Source: a virus. Taken from it: 64,000 nt of DNA. Position 1 is the first letter of the stretch; every line of letters begins with the position of its first letter. Below, piece by piece: positions 9,063 through 17,581 of this stretch. Where the stretch lies: IMG/VR virus record IMGVR_UViG_3300025459_000003, positions 93,657 to 157,656 of that record, one strand, 5' to 3'. The position numbers and the translations under genes are program-made. The notes below the pieces were generated by a model, which made no database searches, was not told the DNA's origin, and saw only the letters and a program-made list of their open reading frames with translations.

Positions 9063-9746
9063 ATGGAAAAGTTCAAAACGCTCATCATTGATCCTCCCTG
9101 GCCATACGAAAGGGCATCGGGAAACAGCAAACTTTCGGGGTATGTAATCCAGGAAGGAAACTCCAAGTATAAGACCCTCACCATCAGTGACTTAAAAAAA
9201 CTTCCTATCAACGATGTCATGCACCCAGATGAGGCATACGTATTCCTCTGGACGACCGGCTCCTTTACCGAGGATGCCTACGGGTTGATGAGGGCGTGGG
9301 GATTTATCCCGAAAACCCAGTTGTGCTGGTGCAAGAGCGACAAAGGATTGGGGGTCGGGTATTGGTTCCGGGGCAACCATGAGCTAGTGCTGGTGGGCAA
9401 GAGGGCCGCCGCTCCGTCCATTCGAACTGGAGAAAGTTCCCTCATCATCCATCCGAGGATAGGGCACTCCACAAAGCCCGCCACCCTCCATGAAATAATT
9501 GAAAAAAGGCGGGAACCCTATACCAGGAAGGACAAGAACGGGGACATCCTTGGCGTCGTTCCTACCAGCTTTCCCGGTCCTTTTTTGGAGATATTTGCTA
9601 GGGAGAAACGGGACGGTTGGACCGTTCTTGGCAACGAGGCACCAGGGGACCTTGGGGACATCAGGGACACGTTGCCCGAACTGATAACTAGAATCAACAG
9701 CAAGCCTGCGGACACTCCCGTAATCACGAATGAAGTGGCCCCATGA
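9063..9746 (+). CDS. MT-A70 family adenine-N6 methyltransferase
   Basis: 227 residues. DPPW at residues 10-13 is the catalytic motif of MT-A70/Ime4-like N6-adenine methyltransferases; the rest (YVFLWTTGSF, GYWFRGNHELVLVGKR, PTSFPGPFLEIFAREKRDGW) fits the family. It should transfer methyl groups from SAM to adenine in DNA. Base composition is visibly less GC-rich than in neighbours, suggesting recent transfer. Its TGA overlaps the ATG of the next gene, a possible nuclease, so the pair may be a modification or restriction-modification module. Confidence 0.88.
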   Translation: MEKFKTLIIDPPWPYERASGNSKLSGYVIQEGNSKYKTLTISDLKKLPINDVMHPDEAYVFLWTTGSFTEDAYGLMRAWGFIPKTQLCWCKSDKGLGVGYWFRGNHELVLVGKRAAAPSIRTGESSLIIHPRIGHSTKPATLHEIIEKRREPYTRKDKNGDILGVVPTSFPGPFLEIFAREKRDGWTVLGNEAPGDLGDIRDTLPELITRINSKPADTPVITNEVAP

Positions 9747-10330
9747 CCGACGACACTGACAATACGGGCAAGCTTGGGGTGAGGCTGGTCATGGAGTACC
9801 TTGGTCAGGACAAGAACGCGCAGATTGAATTGGTTGATTTCGACCCAGCCCAAGATTTTGAAAGTCAATTCCAGTTGCGATGCGGGGATGTGAGACTTAC
9901 CACCAAACGGGGGACATACAACATCGAAATTAAGACCGAGTGTTCCGACAAGTTCGGGAATCTATTCATCGAAACGTGGAGCGACAGGAGGAACAAACGG
10001 CGCGGCTGGCTCCATAACCTCACGGAGTGCCATGGGCTGTTTTACGTTTTTCTCAAGCAAAGGATAGTCTATGTCATGAACTTCGAGAAACTTCGGCATT
10101 TCGACCTGACCCCCTATGACGAGAAACTCCAAATGACGCATCCGCAAGACAACGAAACATGGGGCCATCCAATTCCCATCAAGGACCTTCTTGCTGCTGG
10201 CGTCATCGTCTTGGTCATAAAGAAGACATCCCCCGAGGATGCGCCCGTTCCGGTATTCGAGAGCACGCATAACTACGGCGATCCGGAATACACCCCCAGG
10301 GATTGCTCCTGGAGAGAGCTGGACGGCTAG
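9743..10330 (+). CDS. Possible PD-(D/E)XK endonuclease paired with methyltransferase
   Basis: 195 residues, coupled by ATGA to the methyltransferase. A likely nuclease core is D49 in CGDVRLTT followed by IEIKTE with E62 and K64, the D-X12-ExK spacing of PD-(D/E)XK enzymes. The remaining sequence (FIETWSD, AWN-type motifs absent) is not diagnostic. Composition is less GC-rich, like its partner. It may be the restriction subunit of a mobile R-M cassette, or a nuclease of other role. Confidence 0.6.
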   Translation: MTDDTDNTGKLGVRLVMEYLGQDKNAQIELVDFDPAQDFESQFQLRCGDVRLTTKRGTYNIEIKTECSDKFGNLFIETWSDRRNKRRGWLHNLTECHGLFYVFLKQRIVYVMNFEKLRHFDLTPYDEKLQMTHPQDNETWGHPIPIKDLLAAGVIVLVIKKTSPEDAPVPVFESTHNYGDPEYTPRDCSWRELDG

Positions 10331-10411
10331 GCAACCCCAAGAAGGCTGCGTATCCGTTTGAATCAAATCAAGCGGTATTAACCATCCGATGGGTTTTGTC
10401 AGTGACCATAT

Positions 10412-11416
10412 ATGAAAACCGTGAAACTGGGACATGACCGGGTGAACCTGGTATGGTCGACGGACTGGCACTTGAGCGCCGTCCCCCCGGGCCGCCGCGG
10501 CGACGACTACGAGGCCGCCATCCTCGGGAAGCTGGGGTTCGTAAGGAGGATAGCGGACAAGGTATGCGGCGTGGCATTATGCGGGGGGGACGCCTTCCAC
10601 ATCAAGAACCCGAGGCACCCGGCGAACTCCCTCGGCATGCTCATCAGGGTCCTGCACGTCCTGCGCACCTTCCCCACGGGGATGGTATACGGGACGGTCG
10701 GGAACCACGACCTCGGGTATGGGGAGCGCATGGACTCCCTGCCCGGGCAGCCGCTCGGCGTGCTGATTGCCGCAGGGGCGTACTTCGACCTGTCGGACGA
10801 GCCGGTGATGTTCGTAAGCTCCGACGACACCATCATACGGGTGACGGTCGAGTCCTTTCCCTACGACCATGCGGAGGGGACGCTGGCAAGAATCCTGGCG
10901 TCCAAGCCCCATCCCGACGCCACCAACAGGGTGGCGATAGTCCATGCCTACGGGGAGCCGGGCGGAGGCGGGATGTCGTGGGCCGAGAAGACCATCGGGT
11001 ACGACCAAGTAGCGGAGGCGGGGTTCGACTTCATGCTCTGGGGCCATGACCACAGCCGCAAGGAAACGGTGAAGGTCGGGAACACGACGCATATCCACCT
11101 TGGCTCCTTGGCCAGGGCGGCCCTCGATACCGACCAAGTGGACAGGCCGGTATCCTTGGCCATACTGTCGTTTTCAACGTCCGGGACGCTGTGCAAGGAG
11201 ATGCCGGTCCCCCTCAAGCCGCTGGAGGAGGCCTTCGCGGCGGCCGACAAGGGGGTCAGGACGGTGGGGAAGTCCCAGGAGGTCAAGGACTTCTTTGCCA
11301 GGATGGACGAGGCCGTGGAGGGAGTGGAGACCTCGGATCCTGCGGAGGCGCTGAGGATGCTCTGCCCCGACGACCCGAAGCTGCTGGGGCTGGCAAAGGA
11401 GCTCTGCGGGCTGTAA
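10412..11416 (+). CDS. SbcD/Mre11-like metallophosphoesterase
   Basis: 334 residues with the calcineurin-like metal ligands in order: STDWHLS (D18, H20), GGDAFH (about 61), GNHDLGYG (about 98), IVHAYG (about 174) and WGHDHS (about 213). Phage members of this group (T4 gp47 type) form the nuclease half of an SbcCD/Rad50-Mre11 complex that processes DNA ends. No SbcC-like ATPase is seen in this window. An AT-rich 80-base gap with a possible promoter precedes it. Confidence 0.85.
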   Translation: MKTVKLGHDRVNLVWSTDWHLSAVPPGRRGDDYEAAILGKLGFVRRIADKVCGVALCGGDAFHIKNPRHPANSLGMLIRVLHVLRTFPTGMVYGTVGNHDLGYGERMDSLPGQPLGVLIAAGAYFDLSDEPVMFVSSDDTIIRVTVESFPYDHAEGTLARILASKPHPDATNRVAIVHAYGEPGGGGMSWAEKTIGYDQVAEAGFDFMLWGHDHSRKETVKVGNTTHIHLGSLARAALDTDQVDRPVSLAILSFSTSGTLCKEMPVPLKPLEEAFAAADKGVRTVGKSQEVKDFFARMDEAVEGVETSDPAEALRMLCPDDPKLLGLAKELCGL

Positions 11417-11432
11417 TGCGAAAAGAGAACTC

Positions 11433-12047
11433 ATGAAATGCCTTACGCAATCCAGCATGACAGAACTCAGTCTATGCCCGAATTGCATAAAGAAGGTAAA
11501 CAGAGCAGAAGGCGGGTGGATAGAAACATACGAAGTAATCTGTAAAAAACATGAGCCGCTAGTATATCCTACAAGCGAGGCAACCATGAGCGACGCATTG
11601 ACGGACCTGGCACGGGACGAACGAAGGGCGAGTGCGGTCAACTGGTATTGCATCAAGCTGCTCGAATGGCTGAAGGCGAAAGCATTGCCCGAGGCTAAGG
11701 AAGCATACGATGCCGTCGCCAAGGCCGCCGAGGATGCCGACTCCATCCATGGGGGGTACTGGGGAAGCGGGTCGACCCACCTGAGCAAGGACCTCGAAAG
11801 CCGTCTTCGCTTGTTGGCCGCAAATGATGAACGGGAATGGATCAAGCTCGTCGCAAGCCTGGATCCCGACTGTTGCGGGCCCTTCATGGACGTTTCTCCT
11901 TTCAAGGGAATGACCCTGATGTTCTACAGGCACGGAAGGGTGGACGGGGTCGTTAGGGGCGGGAGGGAATGCCGCATCTTCGACTGGGTATGGAACGATC
12001 CAAAATATCAAATCGGGGACAACGGCAGGTGGGAGGCCAAGAACTAG
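11433..12047 (+). CDS. Hypothetical protein with N-terminal Cys motif
   Basis: Up to 204 residues. The first 50 are less GC-rich and carry CPNC (residue ~15) and CKKHEPLVYP, a probable small zinc site; the rest is helical with a Trp-rich C-terminus. An internal ATG at 11586 could be an alternative start. Function unknown. Confidence 0.65.
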   Translation: MKCLTQSSMTELSLCPNCIKKVNRAEGGWIETYEVICKKHEPLVYPTSEATMSDALTDLARDERRASAVNWYCIKLLEWLKAKALPEAKEAYDAVAKAAEDADSIHGGYWGSGSTHLSKDLESRLRLLAANDEREWIKLVASLDPDCCGPFMDVSPFKGMTLMFYRHGRVDGVVRGGRECRIFDWVWNDPKYQIGDNGRWEAKN

Positions 12048-12072
12048 GAGTGGCGAAGGAACCCTAAGAATC

Positions 12073-12345
12073 ATGAGCAACCAAGTCGACCACCGGCAGA
12101 CCCCGAACGACCGGAACCGACGTCGCAAGGAGCGGCGAGGGGCCCATAGTTGCGGGGGCGAGGGACACAACGGGGCCATCGGCAGGACGAGATGGAAGGT
12201 CCTCAGCCGGAGGTCGGAGCGTCGCGCGGCGGGCACCCGCATCCCGAAGGTCGGGAAAAGGTATGCCAAAAGGAGGCCCATATTGACCGACTCGGGCGTG
12301 GGAAACGAAGTCGATCCTCGGCAAACGGGAGAAGAACAAGGATAG
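12073..12345 (+). CDS. Small basic hypothetical protein
   Basis: 90 residues, very Arg/Lys-rich, unstructured-looking. The nearest GAAGGAACCC is somewhat far from the ATG, so coding status is uncertain, but it fills an otherwise empty gap between well-supported genes and ends just upstream of the next start. Confidence 0.45.
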   Translation: MSNQVDHRQTPNDRNRRRKERRGAHSCGGEGHNGAIGRTRWKVLSRRSERRAAGTRIPKVGKRYAKRRPILTDSGVGNEVDPRQTGEEQG

Positions 12346-12352
12346 GAGGCAC

Positions 12353-12769
12353 ATGACAACGATATACCTCTCCGGGGGGATAGCAGGGCTTACGGACGAA
12401 GAGGCCTACGGATGGAGGAAAAAGGTGAGGGCGCGTTACCACCGCATAGGCTCCACGGTCATCACCGTCATCCCCACGAGGCTCCAATACCGTCCCGACA
12501 TGGACCTTCGGGATGCCGCCAAATGGCTGGTCAAGCGCGACAAGTTCGACATACTCAGGTCGGACATCATCCTGGCATACTGCCCCCGCCCGAGCTGGGG
12601 CACCGCCATGGAGATCATCCATGCCTACAAAAATGACAAATGGGTCGTGGTGGTATGCGACGACCCCGAGCCCAGCCCATGGCTCCTGGCGCATTCGGAC
12701 GTGCTCGTAAAGACGTTCGAGGAAGCCTACACGGAGATAGAGAAAATCGTGAAGAACATGCTGCGATGA
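12353..12769 (+). CDS. Nucleoside 2-deoxyribosyltransferase-like protein
   Basis: 138 residues. IYLSGGI at the N-terminus, a helix with WRKKVRARY, DILRSDIILAY and SWGTAMEI match the Rossmann-like deoxyribosyltransferase/DUF4406 fold, in which the final Glu is catalytic. Members cut or exchange the base of deoxynucleosides and may act in phage nucleotide salvage. GATAGGAGGCAC precedes the ATG. Second family member in this window after the gene at 19348. Confidence 0.78.
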   Translation: MTTIYLSGGIAGLTDEEAYGWRKKVRARYHRIGSTVITVIPTRLQYRPDMDLRDAAKWLVKRDKFDILRSDIILAYCPRPSWGTAMEIIHAYKNDKWVVVVCDDPEPSPWLLAHSDVLVKTFEEAYTEIEKIVKNMLR

Positions 12770-12987
12770 GGACCTTCTACTTGTTTAGGAAAGAGGACCC
12801 AAGCGGGGTCAGCGGGACCGGCTACGTCGCCGAGGGCTGCGAGTTCTCGGATGGTGGCGTCGTCGTCCGGTGGACGGGCGGGAGGCCAAGCTTCGATATA
12901 CACCGGACCATGGAGGACGCCATCGCCATCCACGGGCACGACGGGAAGACGGTCGTCGAATGGGCGGAAGACGAACAATGGAAATAA
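12766..12987 (+). CDS. Small hypothetical protein
   Basis: 73 residues beginning at an ATGA overlap. Compact alpha/beta sequence with several Gly turns; nothing diagnostic. Its stop overlaps the next gene. Confidence 0.65.
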   Translation: MRTFYLFRKEDPSGVSGTGYVAEGCEFSDGGVVVRWTGGRPSFDIHRTMEDAIAIHGHDGKTVVEWAEDEQWK

Positions 12988-13592
12988 TGAAGGGATGCCC
13001 CAACCTGTTCTTCACCGCCGACCAGCATTTCGGGCACGACCACCTCATCAAGAAGCAGATCAGGAAGTTCGCCACCGTCGAGGACATGGACGAGGCGATC
13101 ATCGCCCGGCACAACGCGGTGGTCAGGAGGGGGGACCTGGTATACTCCCTCGGGGACATGTTCCTGAAGATCGAGGTGGACCGGGCCAGGGAGATACGGA
13201 GGCGACTCGTCGGAAACTTCTACTTCATCGAGGGGAACCACGACCAGGTGGCAAGGAAGCTTGCCAAGGAAGGGGCGTTCGTCTGGTTCAGGCAGCTAGA
13301 GAGCATCAGGATAGGCCCGCCGTGGCTGGGCGAGAAGCAGACGGTCGTGCTGTGCCACTACGCCATGAGGACGTGGCAGAGCTCGCACAAGGGAAGCTGG
13401 CAGCTCTACGGGCACTCGCACAACAACCTCCCGGAGGAGCCGCACCTCCTGTCCTTCGACGTGGGCGTGGACGTCCCGGAATGGTGCATGCATCCCGTGT
13501 CGGCGGAGCAGGTCATCCAGAGGATGAGAAGGAAGATTCCCGCCTGGCTGGCGTACAAGGAGTCCCTGAAGGGGACGGACCGGGTGGAATAG
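12978..13592 (+). CDS. Calcineurin-like metallophosphoesterase
   Basis: About 204 residues. Metal-binding motifs ADQHFGHDH, SLGDMF, GNHDQVA, CHYAMRTW and YGHSHNN appear in the canonical order. Phages often carry this family, some of which act on phosphodiesters or nucleotides. GGAAG lies eight bases before the ATG at 12978; ATG 12987 is an alternative. Confidence 0.85.
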   Translation: MEIMKGCPNLFFTADQHFGHDHLIKKQIRKFATVEDMDEAIIARHNAVVRRGDLVYSLGDMFLKIEVDRAREIRRRLVGNFYFIEGNHDQVARKLAKEGAFVWFRQLESIRIGPPWLGEKQTVVLCHYAMRTWQSSHKGSWQLYGHSHNNLPEEPHLLSFDVGVDVPEWCMHPVSAEQVIQRMRRKIPAWLAYKESLKGTDRVE

Positions 13593-13632
13593 CAGTATTG
13601 GGAAACGAGGAACCATAAGGACGAGAAGGCTG

Positions 13633-13833
13633 GTGAACAACCCGCTCATAAGGATCGTCCACCACAACCTGTGGTCCTCCGTGAAGTGTCCCTGCGGCTT
13701 CGCCGGAAGCTACCATAGCTACTTCCGCAACATGCGGGGGTCCTATGCGTCCAGCAAGGCGGCGGTGGCGGCCATGCGCCACGGAGGCACGGAGCACGAC
13801 GGAAGGTTCAGGACGAAGGAAGAGACAAGATGA
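13633..13833 (+). CDS. Small hypothetical protein
   Basis: 66 residues starting at GTG with GAAGG upstream. Contains CPCG; basic overall. Coupled by ATGA to the following gene. Confidence 0.55.
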   Translation: MNNPLIRIVHHNLWSSVKCPCGFAGSYHSYFRNMRGSYASSKAAVAAMRHGGTEHDGRFRTKEETR

Positions 13834-14189
13834 TCGACGCCGCACAGATGCAGGGGATGCCCACGCCTCCGGAGGAGGGCAAGGACCAGCAGGACGTGGG
13901 GAAGTTCGTCGTGGCGAAGCTCGCCCAATGGGGGATGCCATGGACCGCCAGGGACCACGAGAAGCGGATAGACTTCGGGGAAAAGAAATATGGCCAGCGG
14001 CTCAGGACGAACAACGGGCGGAACGCCCTCCTCGACTGCTACCAGGAATGCCTCGACGCCATCTCCTACAGCGCCCAGCATTGCCTGGAGGGAGGGGGGG
14101 ACGATTTGATGAAGGCATTCGCCACCCTGGCCGAGGAGATAGGAACGAAGCTGGACGAGAGGAGCGACGATGGTAGTCGGCGGGCTTGA
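13830..14189 (+). CDS. MazG-like pyrophosphohydrolase-family protein
   Basis: 119 residues. The stretch KKYGQRLRTNNGRNALLDCY with downstream QECLDAISY follows a pattern seen in many phage proteins annotated as MazG-like, where it forms a helical NTP pyrophosphohydrolase-type core. Likely a nucleotide-pool enzyme. The last 20 residues overlap the exonuclease gene. Confidence 0.6.
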   Translation: MIDAAQMQGMPTPPEEGKDQQDVGKFVVAKLAQWGMPWTARDHEKRIDFGEKKYGQRLRTNNGRNALLDCYQECLDAISYSAQHCLEGGGDDLMKAFATLAEEIGTKLDERSDDGSRRA

Positions 14190-14898
14190 CTTCGAGACGT
14201 CGGGCCGGGATCCCAAGGTGCACTCCGTCGTCGAGGCGGGGCTGGTGCTGTGGGACACCGAGCTGCGCCGACCCGTCAGGTCGGAGGGATTCCTCGTATA
14301 CGACCCCGAGGCGGTATGGGAAGAAGGCGCTGCGGCGGTCAACGGCATCACGCAGGAGCGATGCAACCTGTACGGGCTTCCCGCCAAGGATGCCCTCGGG
14401 CGGGTCGTCGGGTTCTACCAGCAGGCCGACGTGCTCTGCGCCCACAACGGCACCGCCTTCGACAGGCCCTTCTACGAGAACTGGGGCGAGCGCATGGGCC
14501 GCGCCGAGCCCGGGGATCAGGGCAAGGTGTGGATCGACACCATGGTCGACATACCCTACCCCAAGGAATGGTCGGTCAAGCTAAAGTACCTGGCCGCCGA
14601 GCACGGCATCCTCCACTACCGGGCCCATGGGGCTCTGTCCGACGCGATGGTAATGCTGGAGATACTGGATCGCTGGCTGCTGGAGCAGGTCCTGGAGTCC
14701 GCCAGGTCCCCCACCATCACGGTCAGGGCGCTCGTCTCCTACGACGACAGGGACAAGGCCAAGGCGCTGGGCTACCATTGGCGTCCCATCGAAAGGTGGT
14801 GGGTGAAGCCCGTCAAGGCCTTCCGCCTGGAGGACGAGGAGGCCGAGGCGGTCAAGGCCGGGTTCGCCATCAGGCAGGTCAACATAGAAGGCGGATAG
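14170..14898 (+). CDS. DnaQ-like DEDDh 3'-5' exonuclease
   Basis: 242 residues. Motif I LDFETSG (D7, E9), motif II AHNGTAFDR and motif III HGALSDAM (H and D) define the DEDDh exonuclease fold. The C-terminal 60 residues (SYDDRDKAKALGYHW, RWWVKPV) look like the small DUF5710-type domain often appended to such proteins. Likely proofreading or DNA-end trimming. Confidence 0.85.
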   Translation: MVVGGLDFETSGRDPKVHSVVEAGLVLWDTELRRPVRSEGFLVYDPEAVWEEGAAAVNGITQERCNLYGLPAKDALGRVVGFYQQADVLCAHNGTAFDRPFYENWGERMGRAEPGDQGKVWIDTMVDIPYPKEWSVKLKYLAAEHGILHYRAHGALSDAMVMLEILDRWLLEQVLESARSPTITVRALVSYDDRDKAKALGYHWRPIERWWVKPVKAFRLEDEEAEAVKAGFAIRQVNIEGG

Positions 14899-14899
14899 C

Positions 14900-14974
14900 A
14901 TGGGCGAAGTCATGATGCTGCATGGCTGCGCCTTCGCGATGGAGGATCGCAGCGACGCAAGGCGGGAGGACTGA
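14900..14974 (+). CDS. Candidate 24-residue peptide
   Basis: A short ORF linking two genes: ATG two bases after the exonuclease stop, TGA overlapping the next ATG (TGATG). The placement suggests translational coupling, but a chance ORF is possible. Confidence 0.3.
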   Translation: MGEVMMLHGCAFAMEDRSDARRED

Positions 14975-15948
14975 TGGAATTGGATGAGATGTACGACAGG
15001 GTGACCATTGCCTTCGCCAAACGGACAAATTCCGTTTTTGAGTCGGAAGAGTCACTCAAAGAGTGGTTCTTAAAATACTTTTCCCAATTACCTTTTGACA
15101 GGACAAATCATTGGGGAGGCTTAATCTACCTTCTTTTTCGTGATGCGTGGCTGGAGGCGGGCCCGGAGGTCAAGGGGGAGCCGACCGGGCACGACAGGAA
15201 CGTCGTCCTCAGGAAGCTCTGCCCCCTCCTGGACTACAGCCTCTTCACGCAGGTGATGCTGAACCTCCAGTCCTGCGCTGGCATGGCCTACCAGGCAAGG
15301 GACGCCGAGGCCGACATCGAGAAGCTCAGGAAGGACTGGCCGGAGGCCTCCAAGCTCAAGCCGTTCGAACCCAAGGCCAAGATGGTCAAGGAAGCGTCCA
15401 CCGAGGAGGAGGACAGGTACAACCTGGTCCTCAGCACCCTGCGGTCGCTGAGGATCATCGCCGCCTTCACCCCGCAGATATCCTTCAGGGTCAGCCCCAA
15501 GGGCAGTACGCCCGCCCTGGCCGACAGCAACAACCTGAGCAACCTCGGGATCGGGTCGGACAGGTACCTAAAGGTCCTCCCGGGCCTGAGGGCGTTCTAC
15601 GTGCATTGGACGCCCGGCACCAGTCCCACCATGACGATGCAGCTCATGGATTACTCCGAGACGACGAACCCCGAGAAGGGCATGGCGTTCGTGGCCGCGG
15701 GCATCCCCTACGTGTTCCGTTCCAAGTCGGGAGGGGAAATCCTCAACCAAGTCCTGTTCTCAAGGAAGGTCGCACGGGAAATCTTCGCCGCCCACGACCC
15801 GACCGTGGAGACCTGCATCATCCTCCCGAGGATGAGCTCGGTGCTGGCGGTGGCGGACGAGAGGGGAGAGAACCTGAAAAAAGCGTTCGAGGCCCTGAAA
15901 GGGGTGTATAATATGCTTGAGCTTTCGGAAGGAGCGAGAAATGCATAG
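14974..15948 (+). CDS. Hypothetical protein
   Basis: 324 residues of unknown family. Soluble, helical first half, then a beta-rich region from about residue 160. GGCGGGAGGA precedes the ATG. The first 50 codons are AT-richer than the rest, hinting at a mosaic origin. A promoter for the next gene lies inside its 3' end. Confidence 0.75.
   Translation: MELDEMYDRVTIAFAKRTNSVFESEESLKEWFLKYFSQLPFDRTNHWGGLIYLLFRDAWLEAGPEVKGEPTGHDRNVVLRKLCPLLDYSLFTQVMLNLQSCAGMAYQARDAEADIEKLRKDWPEASKLKPFEPKAKMVKEASTEEEDRYNLVLSTLRSLRIIAAFTPQISFRVSPKGSTPALADSNNLSNLGIGSDRYLKVLPGLRAFYVHWTPGTSPTMTMQLMDYSETTNPEKGMAFVAAGIPYVFRSKSGGEILNQVLFSRKVAREIFAAHDPTVETCIILPRMSSVLAVADERGENLKKAFEALKGVYNMLELSEGARNA
15907..15912 (+). promoter_or_regulatory. 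-10 box TATAAT for downstream membrane genes
   Basis: Perfect TATAAT preceded by TG, 28 bases before the ATG at 15941; the -35 region is weak. It sits inside the end of the preceding gene. Confidence 0.55.
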
Positions 15949-16372
15949 CTTTGCGTTCTATCCCTACGCCATATTCATCCTGGTATTGTCGGGGCTCGTC
16001 GCTTGGCTCATGGTGAGGTTATGCCGCCTGGAGAATCGCGTGAGCTTGCTGAAGGCCCCCGAGAATCCGACGAAGTGCCTGCTGGTCATCGCCCCGGACG
16101 TCGACCAAGGACAGGACTTGCTGGATGACTGGCTCTCCCAGGATAAGCAGGAAGAAGAGGACGTCATACGCCGTTTCAACAAGACTGTAGGCGCGAACCC
16201 CTCCGCACAGTCGGATGCCGACCCGGAGTACGACATGGTGATCGAATTCGAGATCCCCAAGCCCACCAGCCACGCCGGTTGCACGGGGCCCGACAAGATC
16301 TCGCCCATCGACCAATTGCTGCACGAGCCCACCAGCCACGCCGGTTGCACGGGGCCCGACAAGGAGGCCTGA
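15941..16372 (+). CDS. Single-pass membrane protein with duplicated C-terminal motif
   Basis: 143 residues. A transmembrane helix spans about residues 3-25 (YAIFILVLSGLVAWLMV), followed by an acidic domain and two copies of PTSHAGCTGPDK near the C-terminus, encoded by an exact 37-base direct repeat. GGAAGGAG is well placed before this ATG, so the upstream in-frame start at 15917 is rejected. Function unknown. Confidence 0.7.
   Translation: MHSFAFYPYAIFILVLSGLVAWLMVRLCRLENRVSLLKAPENPTKCLLVIAPDVDQGQDLLDDWLSQDKQEEEDVIRRFNKTVGANPSAQSDADPEYDMVIEFEIPKPTSHAGCTGPDKISPIDQLLHEPTSHAGCTGPDKEA
16261..16363 (+). repeat. Exact 37-base direct repeat within a gene
   Basis: Copies at 16261-16297 and 16327-16363 are identical and in frame, encoding a repeated PTSHAGCTGPDK motif. 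Identical DNA suggests recent duplication. Confidence 0.9.
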
Positions 16373-16373
16373 C

Positions 16374-16703
16374 ATGAAAAGGCCGATTTTCTGGTATGTT
16401 GCCATCGTCCTGTTCCTCGCCCTTTTCCCGATGCCAGCAAACACCAAGGACGACATGCGCATGTTTAGCTGGAAGGGCGAGAGGACCCCGAATGGGGTGA
16501 TGCTCATCGAGCCCATGATGCCGGTCAAGCTCCGGGTGGCACCGACGTCCGCCAAGGACATACTCCCCAAAGCCACATACAAGTGCGTGCCGGTGACGCT
16601 GCCTCTCGAATACAAGGAGGACTCGAAGGACAAGGTCGTCCAGCAATTGCACCTTGACTGCGGAAACACGACGTTCGTGGTCCTGGGGATAGAGTTCCAA
16701 TGA
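16374..16703 (+). CDS. Exported small protein with signal peptide
   Basis: 109 residues. The N-terminus MKRPIFWYVAIVLFLALF followed by PMPANT fits a Sec signal peptide, with a beta-rich mature part and two Cys (C78, C98 approximately) that might form a disulphide. Placed between two membrane-protein genes, so an envelope role is likely. Overlaps the next ATG. Confidence 0.7.
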   Translation: MKRPIFWYVAIVLFLALFPMPANTKDDMRMFSWKGERTPNGVMLIEPMMPVKLRVAPTSAKDILPKATYKCVPVTLPLEYKEDSKDKVVQQLHLDCGNTTFVVLGIEFQ

Positions 16704-16975
16704 GCTTCCTGGTCATAGCGGGCTCGTGCTTGTTCCTGATTCTTGCGGGATGGATCATCCACGAGATGCTGGGAAGGCCGGTCGCCCCGGACGGGGTGTT
16801 CAAGGAAGTCCTGAGGATGCTCCTGTTCTATCCCTCCATGATCTTCGGCAACGGCGAGTTCGTGGCAAAGAGCGGGACGCTCAAGTTCCGGTTCCTGGAA
16901 TGGCTGTACGGGCCAGGGGAGCCCGAGTTCGACGTAATATGGCCAGACGATGACAAAGAGGACGGGAATCCATGA
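16700..16975 (+). CDS. Small membrane protein
   Basis: 91 residues with an N-terminal transmembrane helix (about residues 3-24, FLVIAGSCLFLILAGWII) and a second hydrophobic stretch (MLLFYPSMIFG); acidic tail. ATGA-coupled on both sides with its neighbours. Confidence 0.7.
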   Translation: MSFLVIAGSCLFLILAGWIIHEMLGRPVAPDGVFKEVLRMLLFYPSMIFGNGEFVAKSGTLKFRFLEWLYGPGEPEFDVIWPDDDKEDGNP

Positions 16976-17106
16976 AGAAGCTTTCGAAATCCAAGGTCAA
17001 CTACCGGAAGCACGAGCGCAAGATGTTCGCCCGGCAGGACAGGCGAGAGGCCGCCAGGCAGGCATCGAAGGCCATGAGGCAGCCCGAAAGGAAAGCGGAA
17101 GGTTGA
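16972..17106 (+). CDS. Small basic protein, 44 residues
   Basis: ATGA-coupled to the gene before. Dominated by Arg/Lys/Gln with no hydrophobic core, possibly nucleic-acid binding. Confidence 0.6.
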   Translation: MKKLSKSKVNYRKHERKMFARQDRREAARQASKAMRQPERKAEG

Positions 17107-17119
17107 GGAGGTCGGGCAG

Positions 17120-17323
17120 ATGAGCGATCACCTCAGCACCAATGAATGGATGGTCATATTCGCTTTGAAGAAGGACCCTCGTTGCAAAATCATCGGGGAC
17201 CAAGCGGAGACGGCGGAGAAAATGGTCGGGGATGGACTACTCCTGCGCAGCGCCAAGAACAAAGGAGAATATAGCGTAACATCCCAAGGATGGAGGCAGT
17301 ACTACCACGTGGTAACGGGATAG
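17120..17323 (+). CDS. Small protein, possible winged-helix
   Basis: 67 residues with a strong GAGGAGGTCGG site. The pattern of helices followed by YSVTSQGWRQYY suggests a small winged-helix DNA-binding fold, by eye only. Confidence 0.6.
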   Translation: MSDHLSTNEWMVIFALKKDPRCKIIGDQAETAEKMVGDGLLLRSAKNKGEYSVTSQGWRQYYHVVTG

Positions 17324-17341
17324 CACAACGGAGGAAAACAA

Positions 17342-17536
17342 ATGAGGAACCCATCGGTGTACACGGCGTCGGAACTGGCCGCCTGGCGGACAGCCAAGCA
17401 GTGCGCGCCCGGAAGGTGGCAGCCGTCGAGGCCGCTGCCGTTCTACGGCCTGAGGCTGATCCGCAGCTTCCGGCTCGCCTGGCGGGTCTTGGTCGGGCGC
17501 TATGACGCCCTGGACTGGGAAGACGGGGCGGCCTGA
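17342..17536 (+). CDS. Small conserved phage-type protein
   Basis: 64 residues. GRWQPSRPLPFYGLRLIRSF and RYDALDWED recall a small family seen in many phages and prophages, function unknown. CGGAGGAAAACAA precedes the ATG. It is the last gene before the first tRNA array. Confidence 0.65.
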   Translation: MRNPSVYTASELAAWRTAKQCAPGRWQPSRPLPFYGLRLIRSFRLAWRVLVGRYDALDWEDGAA

Positions 17537-17546
17537 AAAGATTTCC

Positions 17547-17575
17547 TTGAAATTTTTGACTACGGAAGGTATTAT
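17547..17575 (+). promoter_or_regulatory. Strong promoter of ncRNA/tRNA array 1
   Basis: TTGAAA at 17547-17552, 17-base spacer, TATTAT at 17570-17575. The whole region from AAAAGATTTCCTTGAA to TATTATATGGA is almost identical to the promoter at 40169, which heads the second array. Near-consensus -35 and ideal spacing predict strong transcription. Confidence 0.85.
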
Positions 17576-17581
17576 ATGGAC

